Shown here: positions 18,418-28,459 of the stretch, piece by piece | Layout: each line of letters begins with the position of its first letter | Numbering within the stretch: position 1 is the stretch's first letter | Source of the DNA: Chitinophagaceae bacterium | GTDB taxonomy: Bacteria > Bacteroidota > Bacteroidia > Chitinophagales > Chitinophagaceae | Assembly (NCBI GenBank): GCA_947372235.1 | Contig: CANBSW010000021.1 | Span: forward strand, 1-39,870 | Length of the DNA stretch: 39,870 nt | Direction of reading: 5' to 3' | Program-made: the position numbers and the translations under genes | The notes under the pieces: model-generated | What the model saw: only the letters and a program-made list of their open reading frames with translations | Database searches by the model: none | Told to the model about the DNA's origin: nothing

Positions 18418-20241
18418 TTAATAACCCGTATTCTGTGGAAACGCCGGACCTTCTACCACCCTGTCTATCTGTGTTTGCGGTATTGGGCGCAGCACATGGA
18501 AAGGTTTGATATTGGGAGCCGCTTCAGGATTCCATAAAGTTACCCGGTTGAGCAGAGATTTGGTACGCACCAGATCCAGCCACCTTTGCCATTCACCAAA
18601 GAATTCACGGCTGCGTTCATCAAGGATAAAATCCAATGTTACATCTGATGCAGTAATGGTCAATGCAGTTGCCGCAGCTGTATTTTGTGCAGCTGTATTG
18701 GTTTTACGAAATGCTGATCTTTGTCGTACTGCGTTCAGCATATTAGCTGCTTCTGTCAATTTTCCATCTTTAAAATACGCTTCTGCAGCTATCATATAAA
18801 CATCAGAAAAACGATAGATGACTACCGGCCTTGTGGAAGGGTCATTAAAATTAGCTCCCCTGCTTGGGTCCATGAATTTCTTCACGGAAGGGAAATAAGT
18901 ATTTGACCAAAGACTTGGCGGTATGATGATTCCTTTAAAAGGAGTGGTTCCGTTAAACTGTGGCGCGCCGGTAATTTCTGTATCAGGGATCCAGATGGCT
19001 GTGTCAACACCCGGGGTCATTGTATAAGTAATACCACGCGTATTACCCGCAGCTGCAGCAGTATTGGTAATGGCTGTGTTTGAGATCCATACTTTTTGAA
19101 AAGTATTGTCGTAACGCGAATCATTTACCCTGTTTACAAAAGCCTGGTCGAGCAGATAACGTTTACCAGCATTCACGCCACTGGCAATTAATGCACTGTT
19201 AGGACGGGTACGGATAAACGGACGTCCATTGGCTGCATCACGGATCATATCGGATGTACCACTATTTACCAATACACCCGATCCATTTTTGTTAGAATTG
19301 ATCCCACTGTTGGAAGGATAATTCCAGATATAGAACCATGGCGTTAAATTCTGTGCCCCGCCACCTGCTGCTCCGCCACCAACAGTATATTGTCCGTATT
19401 TGGGATCGCTGCTGTGATCACTTACAAACATGGTTTCTTTTCCATAATCATTGGCCGGAACAAATGCATCGCCATAATCTGCCCACAGATCCAATCCATA
19501 CGTGGCTTTGTTTGTAATGATTCCGCTCGCGATGGTCCATGCCTGCTGAAAATCAGTTTGTGTACCATTCAACCAGCCTCTTGTTAAATACACTTTTGCC
19601 AACAGGTATAAAGCAACCGGTTTAGTAGCGGCTTTACCGAGGAATGGATCGGTTGGTGTATTGGGAAGATCAGCTGATGCTTCGGTGAGATCTTTGATGA
19701 TCTGTGCATACACATCGGCAACCGGCTGGCGCGAATCTGCCTGTGAGGGTGCCGTGATGAAAGTAATATGCAAGGGCACATCACCAAAGAATTGAACCAG
19801 GTTAAAATACCAGAACGCACGAAGAAATTTTGCCTGTGCCAAATATTGTTTTCGTGTTGCATCGGGCAGATCAATGGATTGTCCGTACTGCAATACACCA
19901 TTCAGTGTATTGATATCTGTGTATGCCGTATTCCACCAACCTTCTACTGTTGAACTGTTCAACCCATTGTAATTATACAAAGGCAGGCTGCTGGCACTGG
20001 CACCGGCAAGGTGCTCATCGGTACCTGCAACCATCTGTGCACTGAAGCCCTCTGTACCCCATGCACTGCGGATATCATTGTATACACCGGAGATGCCGCC
20101 GAGCACACCCGCCGGACTGTTAAAGAAAGATGGAACAATGCTTGATTGCGGATGCTCTTCGAGTAGCTTTTTACAACTGTTCATAAACATCGTAGCGCTT
20201 ATGAGTAGTGTAGTGTAAAGTATTTTATGGTAGCGTTTCAT
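18418..20241 (-). CDS. SusD/RagB-family outer membrane glycan-binding lipoprotein
   Basis: Lipoprotein signal (MFMNSCKKLLEEHPQSS), AKFLRAFWYFNLVQFFGDVPL, RFSDVYMIAAEAYFKDGKLTEAANMLNAVRQR, ERSREFFGEWQRWLDLVRTK. Confidence 0.97.
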   Translation of the reverse strand: MKRYHKILYTTLLISATMFMNSCKKLLEEHPQSSIVPSFFNSPAGVLGGISGVYNDIRSAWGTEGFSAQMVAGTDEHLAGASASSLPLYNYNGLNSSTVEGWWNTAYTDINTLNGVLQYGQSIDLPDATRKQYLAQAKFLRAFWYFNLVQFFGDVPLHITFITAPSQADSRQPVADVYAQIIKDLTEASADLPNTPTDPFLGKAATKPVALYLLAKVYLTRGWLNGTQTDFQQAWTIASGIITNKATYGLDLWADYGDAFVPANDYGKETMFVSDHSSDPKYGQYTVGGGAAGGGAQNLTPWFYIWNYPSNSGINSNKNGSGVLVNSGTSDMIRDAANGRPFIRTRPNSALIASGVNAGKRYLLDQAFVNRVNDSRYDNTFQKVWISNTAITNTAAAAGNTRGITYTMTPGVDTAIWIPDTEITGAPQFNGTTPFKGIIIPPSLWSNTYFPSVKKFMDPSRGANFNDPSTRPVVIYRFSDVYMIAAEAYFKDGKLTEAANMLNAVRQRSAFRKTNTAAQNTAAATALTITASDVTLDFILDERSREFFGEWQRWLDLVRTKSLLNRVTLWNPEAAPNIKPFHVLRPIPQTQIDRVVEGPAFPQNTGY

Positions 20242-20262
20242 ATATTATCTGTTTTATTCGTT

Positions 20263-23200
20263 TTAGAATTTTACGTTCACACCGATCGTGAATTGACGTT
20301 GTGACGGGTTATTGGCATTCACACTGATCTGACGTGATGGAACTCCCGCATCAGAACCTGCTGCAGCAACAGAGCCACCATAACCGTTCCCTTCGGGATC
20401 AGGCCCAAAACCATCCCGCACAAAAGGAGCATAAATAATAAACGGATTGGTCACATTCACATAAAAATGGAAGGAACTGATTCCGGTTTTCTTTAATACA
20501 GAAGCAGGTATCTCATACCCCAGATTAATGCTCCTGCATTTGATGAATGATCCATCCTGGTATCCCAGTGTTGAACCAAACAATAACCTGTCGGTTCCTG
20601 CATCCGGTGCAGGGAAAGCATCGGTAGCATTGGTGCGTGTCCAGTAATCCGTTCTCAACTGGTTTACACGTCCCTGGTTATAAAAAGGATAGCCCTGTGC
20701 ACCACCATCGGCTGTGAGGTATGGAACCAGCACTTTCATTCCCATTCTTGCAAAGATCACGATCGACATGTCAAAGCCTTTATAGCTAAAACGATTGGTG
20801 ATACCACCTTCCCATTGCGGTTGAAAATTTCCTAAGACCTGCCTGTCATTCGCATCAATTTTTCCATCACCATTCAAGTCCTGTGCCCTGATTTGTCCGG
20901 GATATTGTAAGGGTGAAGTTTGAGCGGCCAACAATCCTTTCGCAGAATCAGACAACTGCCAGATACCGATCTTTCTTACGTCGTAAATAACAGAAAGAGG
21001 TTGCCCTACAAACCAGCCATTTCCTTTATTTTCTTTTTCTGCTTCCGTTGTTAACTGTGTGATCTTTTCACGATTGAAATAAAAATTCAGATCTGTGCTC
21101 CAGGTAAATCCTGTACGTGTTTGAATATTCAAACTGCTCAGGTTTACTTCAATTCCACTACCTTCTGTTTTTCCCAAATTCTTCAAAGTACTTCCTGCAC
21201 CGTTACTGGCAGGCAGGTTAACAGATAAGAGAATATCTTTTGTTTGCTGTTTATATACTTCCACCGAACCGGTGATCCTGTTTTTCAGCAAACCGAAATC
21301 AACACCAATATTGGTTTGGGATGTTGACTGCCAGGTAAGACTTTTATTAGCCAATGAGGTAACGGTATAGGCAAGTTGGTTTCCTGAAGTGCTTTGCCCA
21401 AAATTGTAAGTACTTGCCGTTAGTGCACCAAGGGTAGCATAAGCACCTACGTTACGGTTTCCTGAAATACCCCATCCGCCTCTTAATTTAAGCGTGGAAA
21501 CAAAGTTCACAGACTTCATGAATTTTTCATTCGCAATATTCCATCCAACAGCAAATGCAGGATAGGTAAAATACTGGTAGCCGGGTGATAAGTTGGAAGA
21601 GCCGTCCACACGAACGGTTGCTGTTAAGAGGTAACGGTTATCATACCCATAATTCGCACGGCCCATATAAGATACAAGCCCTGATTCTGAAAAGCTACCG
21701 GCACTAACTGTTGGCTGACCACTTGCCAATCCAAAATTGGAGCTCTGAATATAATCTGCCGGAACACCTGTTACATTAAAGCCACTGCTCTGGCTATGAT
21801 CTTTGGTTACTTCAAATAATCCTGTAAGATCTAACCTGTGTTTTTGGTTAAATACTTTATTGTAAGAAACAATATGCTGGATATTATAACTCCAGCTTTC
21901 TGTATTGCTCACACTTGCATTGGAAGAGCTTTGTACCGTAGCAGAATTGGTATACGTAAGTGGTCCGTTATAACCATTTCCATTTGACTGGGAATAATCA
22001 AGACCTACATTTAAACGATATTTCAATCCATCCATGATCTGTACCTCACCATATAAACTGTTGAATGAACGCAATCTTCTGTTACGTGCAAGAATAGATG
22101 CATTTTTAGTGATCAATGTTAATGGACTAACTGTTGCAGCATCGATAGAACCGATGGCAGGATTGATGTTAACGGTTCCATCCGTATTATAAGGCGATGC
22201 CAATGGTGTAAGGCGCATCAATCCGCTTGGCACACCACCACCACCGGGTGTATTGGAATAACTTAACGTATTGATCGTATTCAAACCGATCTTCACATAT
22301 TTACTTACACGATGATCGATGGTTGAGCGCAGGGAATATCTTTCAAAACGCTGGTTTGGAATAATGCCTGTTTCATTATAGTATCCTCCACTTAAGCCAT
22401 ATTGCGTTCCGTCTGATCCTCCTGATAAACCTATTTGATGACTGGTGGTAAATCCATTCTGATAAATAAGATCCTGCCAGTCGGTAGAAACGCCTGCTGC
22501 CAGTGCATCTTTCTCTGCCTGTGTTAACAGATACGAAGAAGTACCCGCAGAAGTTGGCCAGTTAGAACGGTTATAGTTAGCAGCATCTGTTTTGAACTGT
22601 GAATAGTCAGCACCATTCATAACATTGTACTTACCCAATACACTGGAAATACCATGAAATGCATCATAACTCAAAACAGCCTTTCCTGTTCTGCCGCGTT
22701 TGGTGCTGATCAATATCACACCACCCGCACCCCTTGCTCCATAGATTGCCGTTGCGGATGCATCTTTCAATATTTCCATGCTCGAAACATCATCCGGAGC
22801 AATGTCATTAATGCTTCCTCCGAAAGGAATTCCATCTACTACCAGTAAAGGGCCATCCAATGCATCACTTGATCCTGATGAACTGGTAATGGTACGATTA
22901 CCGCGGATACGGATCTGTCCGCTGCCACCGGGTGTGGCACTATTGCTTACAATATCAACACCCGCTGTACGCCCTTTCAATTGTGCGATGAGGTTGGGAG
23001 AAGGTACTTCGCGCAAAGTTTCTCCTTTGATGGAAACCACAGAACCCGTAACATCTTTTTTACGCTGTGTTCCGTAACCAATCACGATTACCTGGTCCAG
23101 TTCTTTGTCATTTAACCTGAGTTTTACATCTGCAGAAGACATGCCTGCAGTGATCCTGATTTCCTGTGCGTCGTAACCAACATAAGAAATTACGAGTACA

Positions 23201-23535
23201 GAATTACCGACAACTGCAATACTATAATCGCCTTTCGCATCTGTATTAACACCAGTGGCAGTTCCTTTGATCAGAACTGAAGCACCATTGATAGCTTCTC
23301 CTTTTTCATTGGATACATGCCCTTTCACTGTTCTCTTTTGTGTTTGGGCATACAAACTGTTGGTTGGTACAATAACCGTTAAAGCGGCTGATACAGAAAA
23401 GGCCAGTATCATACTCAATAGTCTGAGCATTGTCTGTGTCTTTTTTTCAGATTGCCGCATGAGCAATAATTTCATAAGTGTTTTTTTTGATAATGTGAAA
23501 GAATGGCCATTACCTTGTTGAATGACCGGTTTCAC
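20263..23535 (-). CDS. SusC/RagA-family TonB-dependent receptor
   Basis: Carboxypeptidase-D-like regulatory domain, VIVIGYGTQRKKDVTGSVVSIKG, plug domain DVSSMEILKDASATAIYGARGAGGVILISTKRG, C-terminal ITNRFSYKGFDMSIVIF...QFTIGVNVKF. Confidence 0.98.
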   Translation of the reverse strand: MKPVIQQGNGHSFTLSKKTLMKLLLMRQSEKKTQTMLRLLSMILAFSVSAALTVIVPTNSLYAQTQKRTVKGHVSNEKGEAINGASVLIKGTATGVNTDAKGDYSIAVVGNSVLVISYVGYDAQEIRITAGMSSADVKLRLNDKELDQVIVIGYGTQRKKDVTGSVVSIKGETLREVPSPNLIAQLKGRTAGVDIVSNSATPGGSGQIRIRGNRTITSSSGSSDALDGPLLVVDGIPFGGSINDIAPDDVSSMEILKDASATAIYGARGAGGVILISTKRGRTGKAVLSYDAFHGISSVLGKYNVMNGADYSQFKTDAANYNRSNWPTSAGTSSYLLTQAEKDALAAGVSTDWQDLIYQNGFTTSHQIGLSGGSDGTQYGLSGGYYNETGIIPNQRFERYSLRSTIDHRVSKYVKIGLNTINTLSYSNTPGGGGVPSGLMRLTPLASPYNTDGTVNINPAIGSIDAATVSPLTLITKNASILARNRRLRSFNSLYGEVQIMDGLKYRLNVGLDYSQSNGNGYNGPLTYTNSATVQSSSNASVSNTESWSYNIQHIVSYNKVFNQKHRLDLTGLFEVTKDHSQSSGFNVTGVPADYIQSSNFGLASGQPTVSAGSFSESGLVSYMGRANYGYDNRYLLTATVRVDGSSNLSPGYQYFTYPAFAVGWNIANEKFMKSVNFVSTLKLRGGWGISGNRNVGAYATLGALTASTYNFGQSTSGNQLAYTVTSLANKSLTWQSTSQTNIGVDFGLLKNRITGSVEVYKQQTKDILLSVNLPASNGAGSTLKNLGKTEGSGIEVNLSSLNIQTRTGFTWSTDLNFYFNREKITQLTTEAEKENKGNGWFVGQPLSVIYDVRKIGIWQLSDSAKGLLAAQTSPLQYPGQIRAQDLNGDGKIDANDRQVLGNFQPQWEGGITNRFSYKGFDMSIVIFARMGMKVLVPYLTADGGAQGYPFYNQGRVNQLRTDYWTRTNATDAFPAPDAGTDRLLFGSTLGYQDGSFIKCRSINLGYEIPASVLKKTGISSFHFYVNVTNPFIIYAPFVRDGFGPDPEGNGYGGSVAAAGSDAGVPSRQISVNANNPSQRQFTIGVNVKF

Positions 23536-23692
23536 TGCATTATATGCAGCGCAAATAATAGACTGGCGGGTGGATTTAGCTGGTATTATTCATATAGCAA
23601 TCGTTGGGTTCTGGCTGTTTAAGATTTGGTTTCTGTTGGTTCGAAATGAAGTATTTTTTATTTTCCGGTATTACTGATTCTATTTTATTAAA

Positions 23693-23708
23693 TTTCAATC
23701 GGTTGCAT
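23693..23708. promoter_or_regulatory. Putative LacI-family operator upstream of susC
   Basis: TTTCAATCGGTTGCAT; differs at 2 positions from ATGCAATCGGTTGCAT, the reverse complement of the 24072 site. Confidence 0.6.
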
Positions 23709-24071
23709 ATATAGAAAATGGTATTTTAGCCTGTATTATTGCATACTTTTTTAGCTGTTCCTGCTTTTTTTCTCTTTAAAAAATGATTCTGAAAAAACCG
23801 GCACCTTGCCAGGCACCGGGTGATGAAAAAACCAACTTGCCGAAAAAGTGAGTTGCTTATTGATGCATGCGTTGTTTCGGAATATCGCTGTGATGCATTG
23901 ATAGCAAGTATTTACAAAAGGAATGAAAACAGTAAGATGAAGGAAATGCCTTCCTGCTTTGGGTTTATTAAGAAATATGAGCTGCATTTTCTGCATGTAA
24001 GCAATCGTTTTTATTACACAAACCGACGATTTTTTATGTAATTAAAACCAATATCGGAAGTTTTTTCGAAA

Positions 24072-24087
24072 ATGCAACCGATTGCAT
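24072..24087. promoter_or_regulatory. Putative LacI-family operator upstream of the first lacI-type gene
   Basis: ATGCAACCGATTGCAT, near-perfect palindrome with central CG typical of LacI/GalR operators, ~50 nt before ATG 24138. Confidence 0.72.
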
Positions 24088-24137
24088 AACTTTTTTTTTA
24101 AAAAGGCATAACTTAGTTTCACAAAGTTCCCTGTATT

Positions 24138-25175
24138 ATGCCCAACGAGAAGGAGGTCACCATATATGATATAGCCCGCCAGCTAAACATTTCAGCGGCT
24201 ACGGTAAGCCGTGGGCTACAGGATCATCCTGCTATTAATAAAGCAACGCGCAAAAAGATTCAGGATCTGGCTCAACAGCTGGGTTACCGCTCAAATACAT
24301 TTGCCAGTAACCTTCGCAAAAAGAATACACGTACCATTGGAGTGATCGTTCCAAGACTAAGCAGTTATTTTATGTCGAACGTGTTGGCGGGCATGGAGCA
24401 CGTTGCGTCTGCAGAAGGATATAATCTAATTATTAGTCAATCATTGGAAACACTGAAAAAAGAGATCGCAAATGCAGATACCATGTTTAACAGCCGTGTG
24501 GATGGGTTATTGGTATCGCTCTCCGGGGAAACAAAAAATGTAGATCACTTTGAGCCTTTTATTCGCAAAAAAATACCGATTATTTTCTTTGACAGAATTC
24601 ATGAACATGAGCAATGTATGGGTATCATGATCGACAATTACAGATCAGCCTATGAAGCTACCAAACACTTGCTGGAACAGGGTTACAAACATATTCTACA
24701 TATTTGTGGGAATACAAACAGCCGTGTGTATTCAGAAAGGTTACGTGGCTATAAACAGGCATTGTTAGATCATAAAATTGCTATTGATCCAAAATATATT
24801 CTGCTCAGCAACCTTAGTGAGGAAGCGGGAATAGAAGCTGCAGAATACATTCTCAAAATAAAAAAAAGGCCTGATGCAGTATTTGCGGCCAATGATGCCT
24901 GTGCGGTGTATTGTATGAAAACCCTAAAACAATCCGGTTTACGGATTCCCGAGGATATAGGCTTTGTTGGTTTTAATAACGACCCTGTGAGTAAAGTAGC
25001 AGAACCCAATCTTACTTCAGTCAATTATCCTGGTTTTGCGATGGGAGAAACTGCTGCCACACAGCTTATCAACCATCTTGCTGGGTTATCTGGCTTAACG
25101 GCCACCAATATCATCATTTTACGTTCAGAACTGGTTATCCGTGGTTCGTCTCTGAAAAAAAATGTAAAAAATTGA
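24138..25175 (+). CDS. LacI-family transcriptional regulator (paralog 1)
   Basis: EVTIYDIARQLNISAATVSRGLQDHPAINKATRKKIQDLAQQLGYRSN (LacI HTH), TIGVIVPRLSSYFMSNVLAGME, VDGLLVSLS, FVGFNNDPVSKVAEPNLTSV. Confidence 0.97.
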   Translation: MPNEKEVTIYDIARQLNISAATVSRGLQDHPAINKATRKKIQDLAQQLGYRSNTFASNLRKKNTRTIGVIVPRLSSYFMSNVLAGMEHVASAEGYNLIISQSLETLKKEIANADTMFNSRVDGLLVSLSGETKNVDHFEPFIRKKIPIIFFDRIHEHEQCMGIMIDNYRSAYEATKHLLEQGYKHILHICGNTNSRVYSERLRGYKQALLDHKIAIDPKYILLSNLSEEAGIEAAEYILKIKKRPDAVFAANDACAVYCMKTLKQSGLRIPEDIGFVGFNNDPVSKVAEPNLTSVNYPGFAMGETAATQLINHLAGLSGLTATNIIILRSELVIRGSSLKKNVKN

Positions 25176-25191
25176 AGTAATTTTTTACATT
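25161..25191. terminator. 13-bp perfect hairpin spanning the lacI-1 stop codon
   Basis: aatgtaaaaaatt (25161-25173) / aattttttacatt (25179-25191), 5-nt loop; TGA stop at 25173-25175. Confidence 0.75.
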
Positions 25192-25199
25192 AACCTATA

Positions 25200-25215
25200 T
25201 TGCAACCGATTGTAA
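25200..25215. promoter_or_regulatory. Putative LacI-family operator abutting the second lacI start codon
   Basis: TTGCAACCGATTGTAA, sharing TGCAACCGATTG with the 24072 site; ends 4 nt before ATG 25219. Confidence 0.68.
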
Positions 25216-25218
25216 TTT

Positions 25219-26250
25219 ATGAGGCGGGAAAAAGAAATAACCATCTACGATATTGCCAAACAACTCGACCTCTCGGCCGCAACCGTAAGCCGTGCATTAA
25301 AAGATCATCCGGCAATCAATAAACATACAAAAAAAAAGATCACCGATCTGGCATTGAAATTAGGATACCGGTCCAACAATTTCGCAAGCAATTTAAGAAA
25401 ACAAAAAACCAATACAATAGGCGTGATGCTGCATGAGTTGCGCAGCCAGTTCATGACATCTGTATTGGCCGGAATCGAAAAAATTACAACAGAAGCAAAT
25501 TACGACCTGATCATTGCCCACTCATCGGAAACATTTAAAAAAGAAGAAGCCAACGCACTGAATCTTTTTCATAAAAGGGTGGATGGTGTGATCGCCTCTT
25601 TAGCGATGGATACAGAAAACCTTGCACACTTCGAACCCTTTGAAAGAAAAGGTATACCGGTTATTTTCTTTGATCGTGTATTTGAAGACAGTGAGGGAGC
25701 CAAAGTAATTATCAATAACCGTAAAGCCGGCTATGAAGCCACTTCTCATTTGATAGAACAGGGTTGTAAAAGAATTGCACTTATTACCGCCAACCTGAAA
25801 CGAAATGTATATGCTGAGCGTCTGAAAGGTTACCAACAGGCACTTACAGAACAGGGATTGAAGTACCATGATAAATATGTGATCGTGGATGATCTGAGTG
25901 AAGAAGCCAGTATTCATTCTGCCAGAAAGATCTTGGCAATGCGGCCCATGCCCGATGGCATTTTTATTACTAATGATTTTTGTGCGGCAGTTTGTATACA
26001 AACTTTAAAAGATGCCGGAATACGTATTCCGGAAGATATTGCAATTGTAGGCTTTAATAATGATGTGATCAGCAAGATCATTGAACCCAAACTGAGTACA
26101 ATCAATTACCCGGGAAATGAAATAGGCGAAATTGTAGCACGCAACCTGATTAATCATTTACAAGGCAATACCAATATTAACCTGACCAACACAATTATCA
26201 TCAAATCAGAATTGATCATCCGGGAATCATCGAAGAGAAAGAAAGCATAA
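25219..26250 (+). CDS. LacI-family transcriptional regulator (paralog 2)
   Basis: EITIYDIAKQLDLSAATVSRALKDHPAINKHTKKKITDLALKLGYRSNNFASNLRKQKTNTIGVMLHELRSQFMTSVLAGIEK; clear paralog of the preceding gene. Confidence 0.97.
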   Translation: MRREKEITIYDIAKQLDLSAATVSRALKDHPAINKHTKKKITDLALKLGYRSNNFASNLRKQKTNTIGVMLHELRSQFMTSVLAGIEKITTEANYDLIIAHSSETFKKEEANALNLFHKRVDGVIASLAMDTENLAHFEPFERKGIPVIFFDRVFEDSEGAKVIINNRKAGYEATSHLIEQGCKRIALITANLKRNVYAERLKGYQQALTEQGLKYHDKYVIVDDLSEEASIHSARKILAMRPMPDGIFITNDFCAAVCIQTLKDAGIRIPEDIAIVGFNNDVISKIIEPKLSTINYPGNEIGEIVARNLINHLQGNTNINLTNTIIIKSELIIRESSKRKKA

Positions 26251-26269
26251 CCCAAATAATAAGTTACAC

Positions 26270-28435
26270 ATGAAAAAACTATTGTGTTTACTGTCTGTAT
26301 TCTTTTCCTTATTCATTTATCAACTTCATGCTGAGGATGGTTATCGTTTATGGTTACGATATGATAAAATTGCCGACCCTGTTTTGTTGACAGCCTATAA
26401 AACGCAAATCAAAAGCATTTATATAAACGACAACCACGCTCCTGTTCTTCATTCGGCGAAACAGGAATTGAGCAATGGTTTATCAGGGCTGTTGGGAACA
26501 AAAATAAAAATTGCAGACAGTTTAGAAGATCAAGCCGTGATTGCCGGCACACCTTACTCTTCAAGCCTGATTGCTCAATTAAATTTGCCCCTAATTCAAA
26601 AAACGAATAGTGAGGGGTTTCTTATTGTTAACAAAGTAATTGCCGGCAAAAAATGTATAGTAATAGCATCACTTACTGATGCTGGCGTTTTGTACGGCGC
26701 ATTCCATTTCTTGCAACTGATACAAACGCAACAAAATATTTCTTCTCTCAATATTTCCAGTTCACCCAAAATAAAAGTGCGCATTTTAAACCATTGGGAT
26801 AATATGAACCGCACGGTAGAGCGCGGCTATGCGGGTTTCTCCATCTGGAAATGGCATTTACTGCCCGGTTATATTGATCAGCGTTATATAGATTACGCAA
26901 GAGCCAATGCATCCATCGGTATTAATGGAACCGTTATCAATAATGTAAATGCGAATGTTCAAATTTTCAGTAAAGACTATTTAATCAAAGTAGCTGCGCT
27001 GGCAGATGCATTCAGGCCTTATGGTATCAAAGTTTATCTGGCAGCTAAGTTCAGTGCCCCGATAGAATTGGGCAAACTTAAAACAGCCGACCCATTTGAT
27101 CCGCAGGTGAAAGAATGGTGGGCAAAAAAAACAGATGAGATCTACAGTTATATCCCCGACTTCGGTGGCTTTATTGTAAAAGCAAATTCTGAAGGTCAGC
27201 CCGGTCCGCAAAATTACAAACGCACACATGCAGATGGTGCAAATATGTTAGCGGATGCATTGGCACCGCACAAAGGCATTGTTATGTGGCGCGCATTTGT
27301 TTACAGCAATGAAACCCCTACCGACAGAACCAAACAGGCTTACGACGAATTCAAACCTTTTGATGGAACATTTAAAAGCAATGTAATTGTACAGGTGAAA
27401 AACGGGCCATTGGATTTTCAACCGAGGGAGCCTTTTCATCCCTTATTTGGAGCAATGCCGAAAACACCATTGATGATGGAATTTCAGATTACGCAGGAAT
27501 ATTTAGGCCAGGGTACACAATTGGTTTACGAAGCACCATTAATGAAAGAAGTACTTGATGCAGATACTTATGCAAATGGCAAAGGCGCAACGGTTGCTTC
27601 GATCATTGATGGATCAACTAATGATTATAAACTTACCGGCATTGCAGGTGTGAGTAATATTGGTGATGATAAAAACTGGTGCGGGCATCCATTCGCACAA
27701 TCTAACTGGTATGCATTTGGAAAACTGGCATGGGATCATACCTTATCCTCAGAAAAAATTGCAGACGACTGGATCCGAATGACTTTTACAAATGATGCTT
27801 CATTTGTAACTACTACAAAAAAAATTATGCTCGGTTCAAGAGAAACCATGGTGCATTATATGACACCATTGGGGTTGCACCATATCATGGGTGACGGGCA
27901 TCATTACGGTCCTTCACCATGGTCTGATAAATTGGGGCGTGCAGACTGGAATCCTGTTTACTATCACCGCGCAGATTCAATTGGAGTTGGTTTTGAAAGA
28001 ACAGCAAAAGGAAGTAATGCTTTGGAGCAGTATGCACCGGAAATAAGAAAGATCTATGAAGACATCAATACATGTCCTGAAGAATATTTATTATGGTTTC
28101 ATCACACACCATGGAATTACAAAATGAGATCAGGCAAAACATTGTGGGAAGAACTTTGTGCAAAATATTATTCCGGAGTAAATGAAGTTCGTACCATGCA
28201 GCAAAACTGGAACAGTATCAAAGGAAAAATTGATGAAGAACAATTTGAGCATGTAAAAATGTTACTGGCTGTGCAGGAGAAAGAAGCTGTTTGGTGGAGA
28301 AATGCCTGTTTATTGTATTTCCAGACATTTTCGAAAATGCCTTTGCCTGCAGGTGTTGAGCAACCCAATCAAACATTGGATTATTATAAAAGTTTACGTT
28401 TTCAGTTTGTACCGGGTAACGGTGGCAATAACTGA
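26270..28435 (+). CDS. aguA: GH67 alpha-glucuronidase
   Basis: DGYRLWLRYDKI, RILNHWDNMNRTVERGYAGFSIWKWHLLPGYIDQRYIDYARANASIGINGTVINNVNAN, PDFGGFIVKANSEGQPGPQNYKRTHADGANMLADAL. Confidence 0.96.
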   Translation: MKKLLCLLSVFFSLFIYQLHAEDGYRLWLRYDKIADPVLLTAYKTQIKSIYINDNHAPVLHSAKQELSNGLSGLLGTKIKIADSLEDQAVIAGTPYSSSLIAQLNLPLIQKTNSEGFLIVNKVIAGKKCIVIASLTDAGVLYGAFHFLQLIQTQQNISSLNISSSPKIKVRILNHWDNMNRTVERGYAGFSIWKWHLLPGYIDQRYIDYARANASIGINGTVINNVNANVQIFSKDYLIKVAALADAFRPYGIKVYLAAKFSAPIELGKLKTADPFDPQVKEWWAKKTDEIYSYIPDFGGFIVKANSEGQPGPQNYKRTHADGANMLADALAPHKGIVMWRAFVYSNETPTDRTKQAYDEFKPFDGTFKSNVIVQVKNGPLDFQPREPFHPLFGAMPKTPLMMEFQITQEYLGQGTQLVYEAPLMKEVLDADTYANGKGATVASIIDGSTNDYKLTGIAGVSNIGDDKNWCGHPFAQSNWYAFGKLAWDHTLSSEKIADDWIRMTFTNDASFVTTTKKIMLGSRETMVHYMTPLGLHHIMGDGHHYGPSPWSDKLGRADWNPVYYHRADSIGVGFERTAKGSNALEQYAPEIRKIYEDINTCPEEYLLWFHHTPWNYKMRSGKTLWEELCAKYYSGVNEVRTMQQNWNSIKGKIDEEQFEHVKMLLAVQEKEAVWWRNACLLYFQTFSKMPLPAGVEQPNQTLDYYKSLRFQFVPGNGGNN

Positions 28436-28459
28436 TTGTAAGCCAACAATTGCTTTTCT

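Noticed and set aside
10551-23607. Shared 11-mer gcaatcgttgg at 10551-10561 (before galM) and 23597-23607 (before susC), resembling half of the LacI operator
   Set aside because: Not palindromic and lacking the second half-site; an 11-mer shared by chance is expected in 40 kb.
23796-23819. ccggcaccttgccaggcaccgg as a possible hairpin
   Set aside because: It is mainly a direct repeat of ggcacc with only short self-complementary ends, not a stable stem.
23751-24041. Small overlapping ORFs in the susC-lacI intergenic region (23751-23996 minus, 23820-24041 plus)
   Set aside because: No recognisable domain and low-complexity composition; the region is better explained as regulatory DNA.
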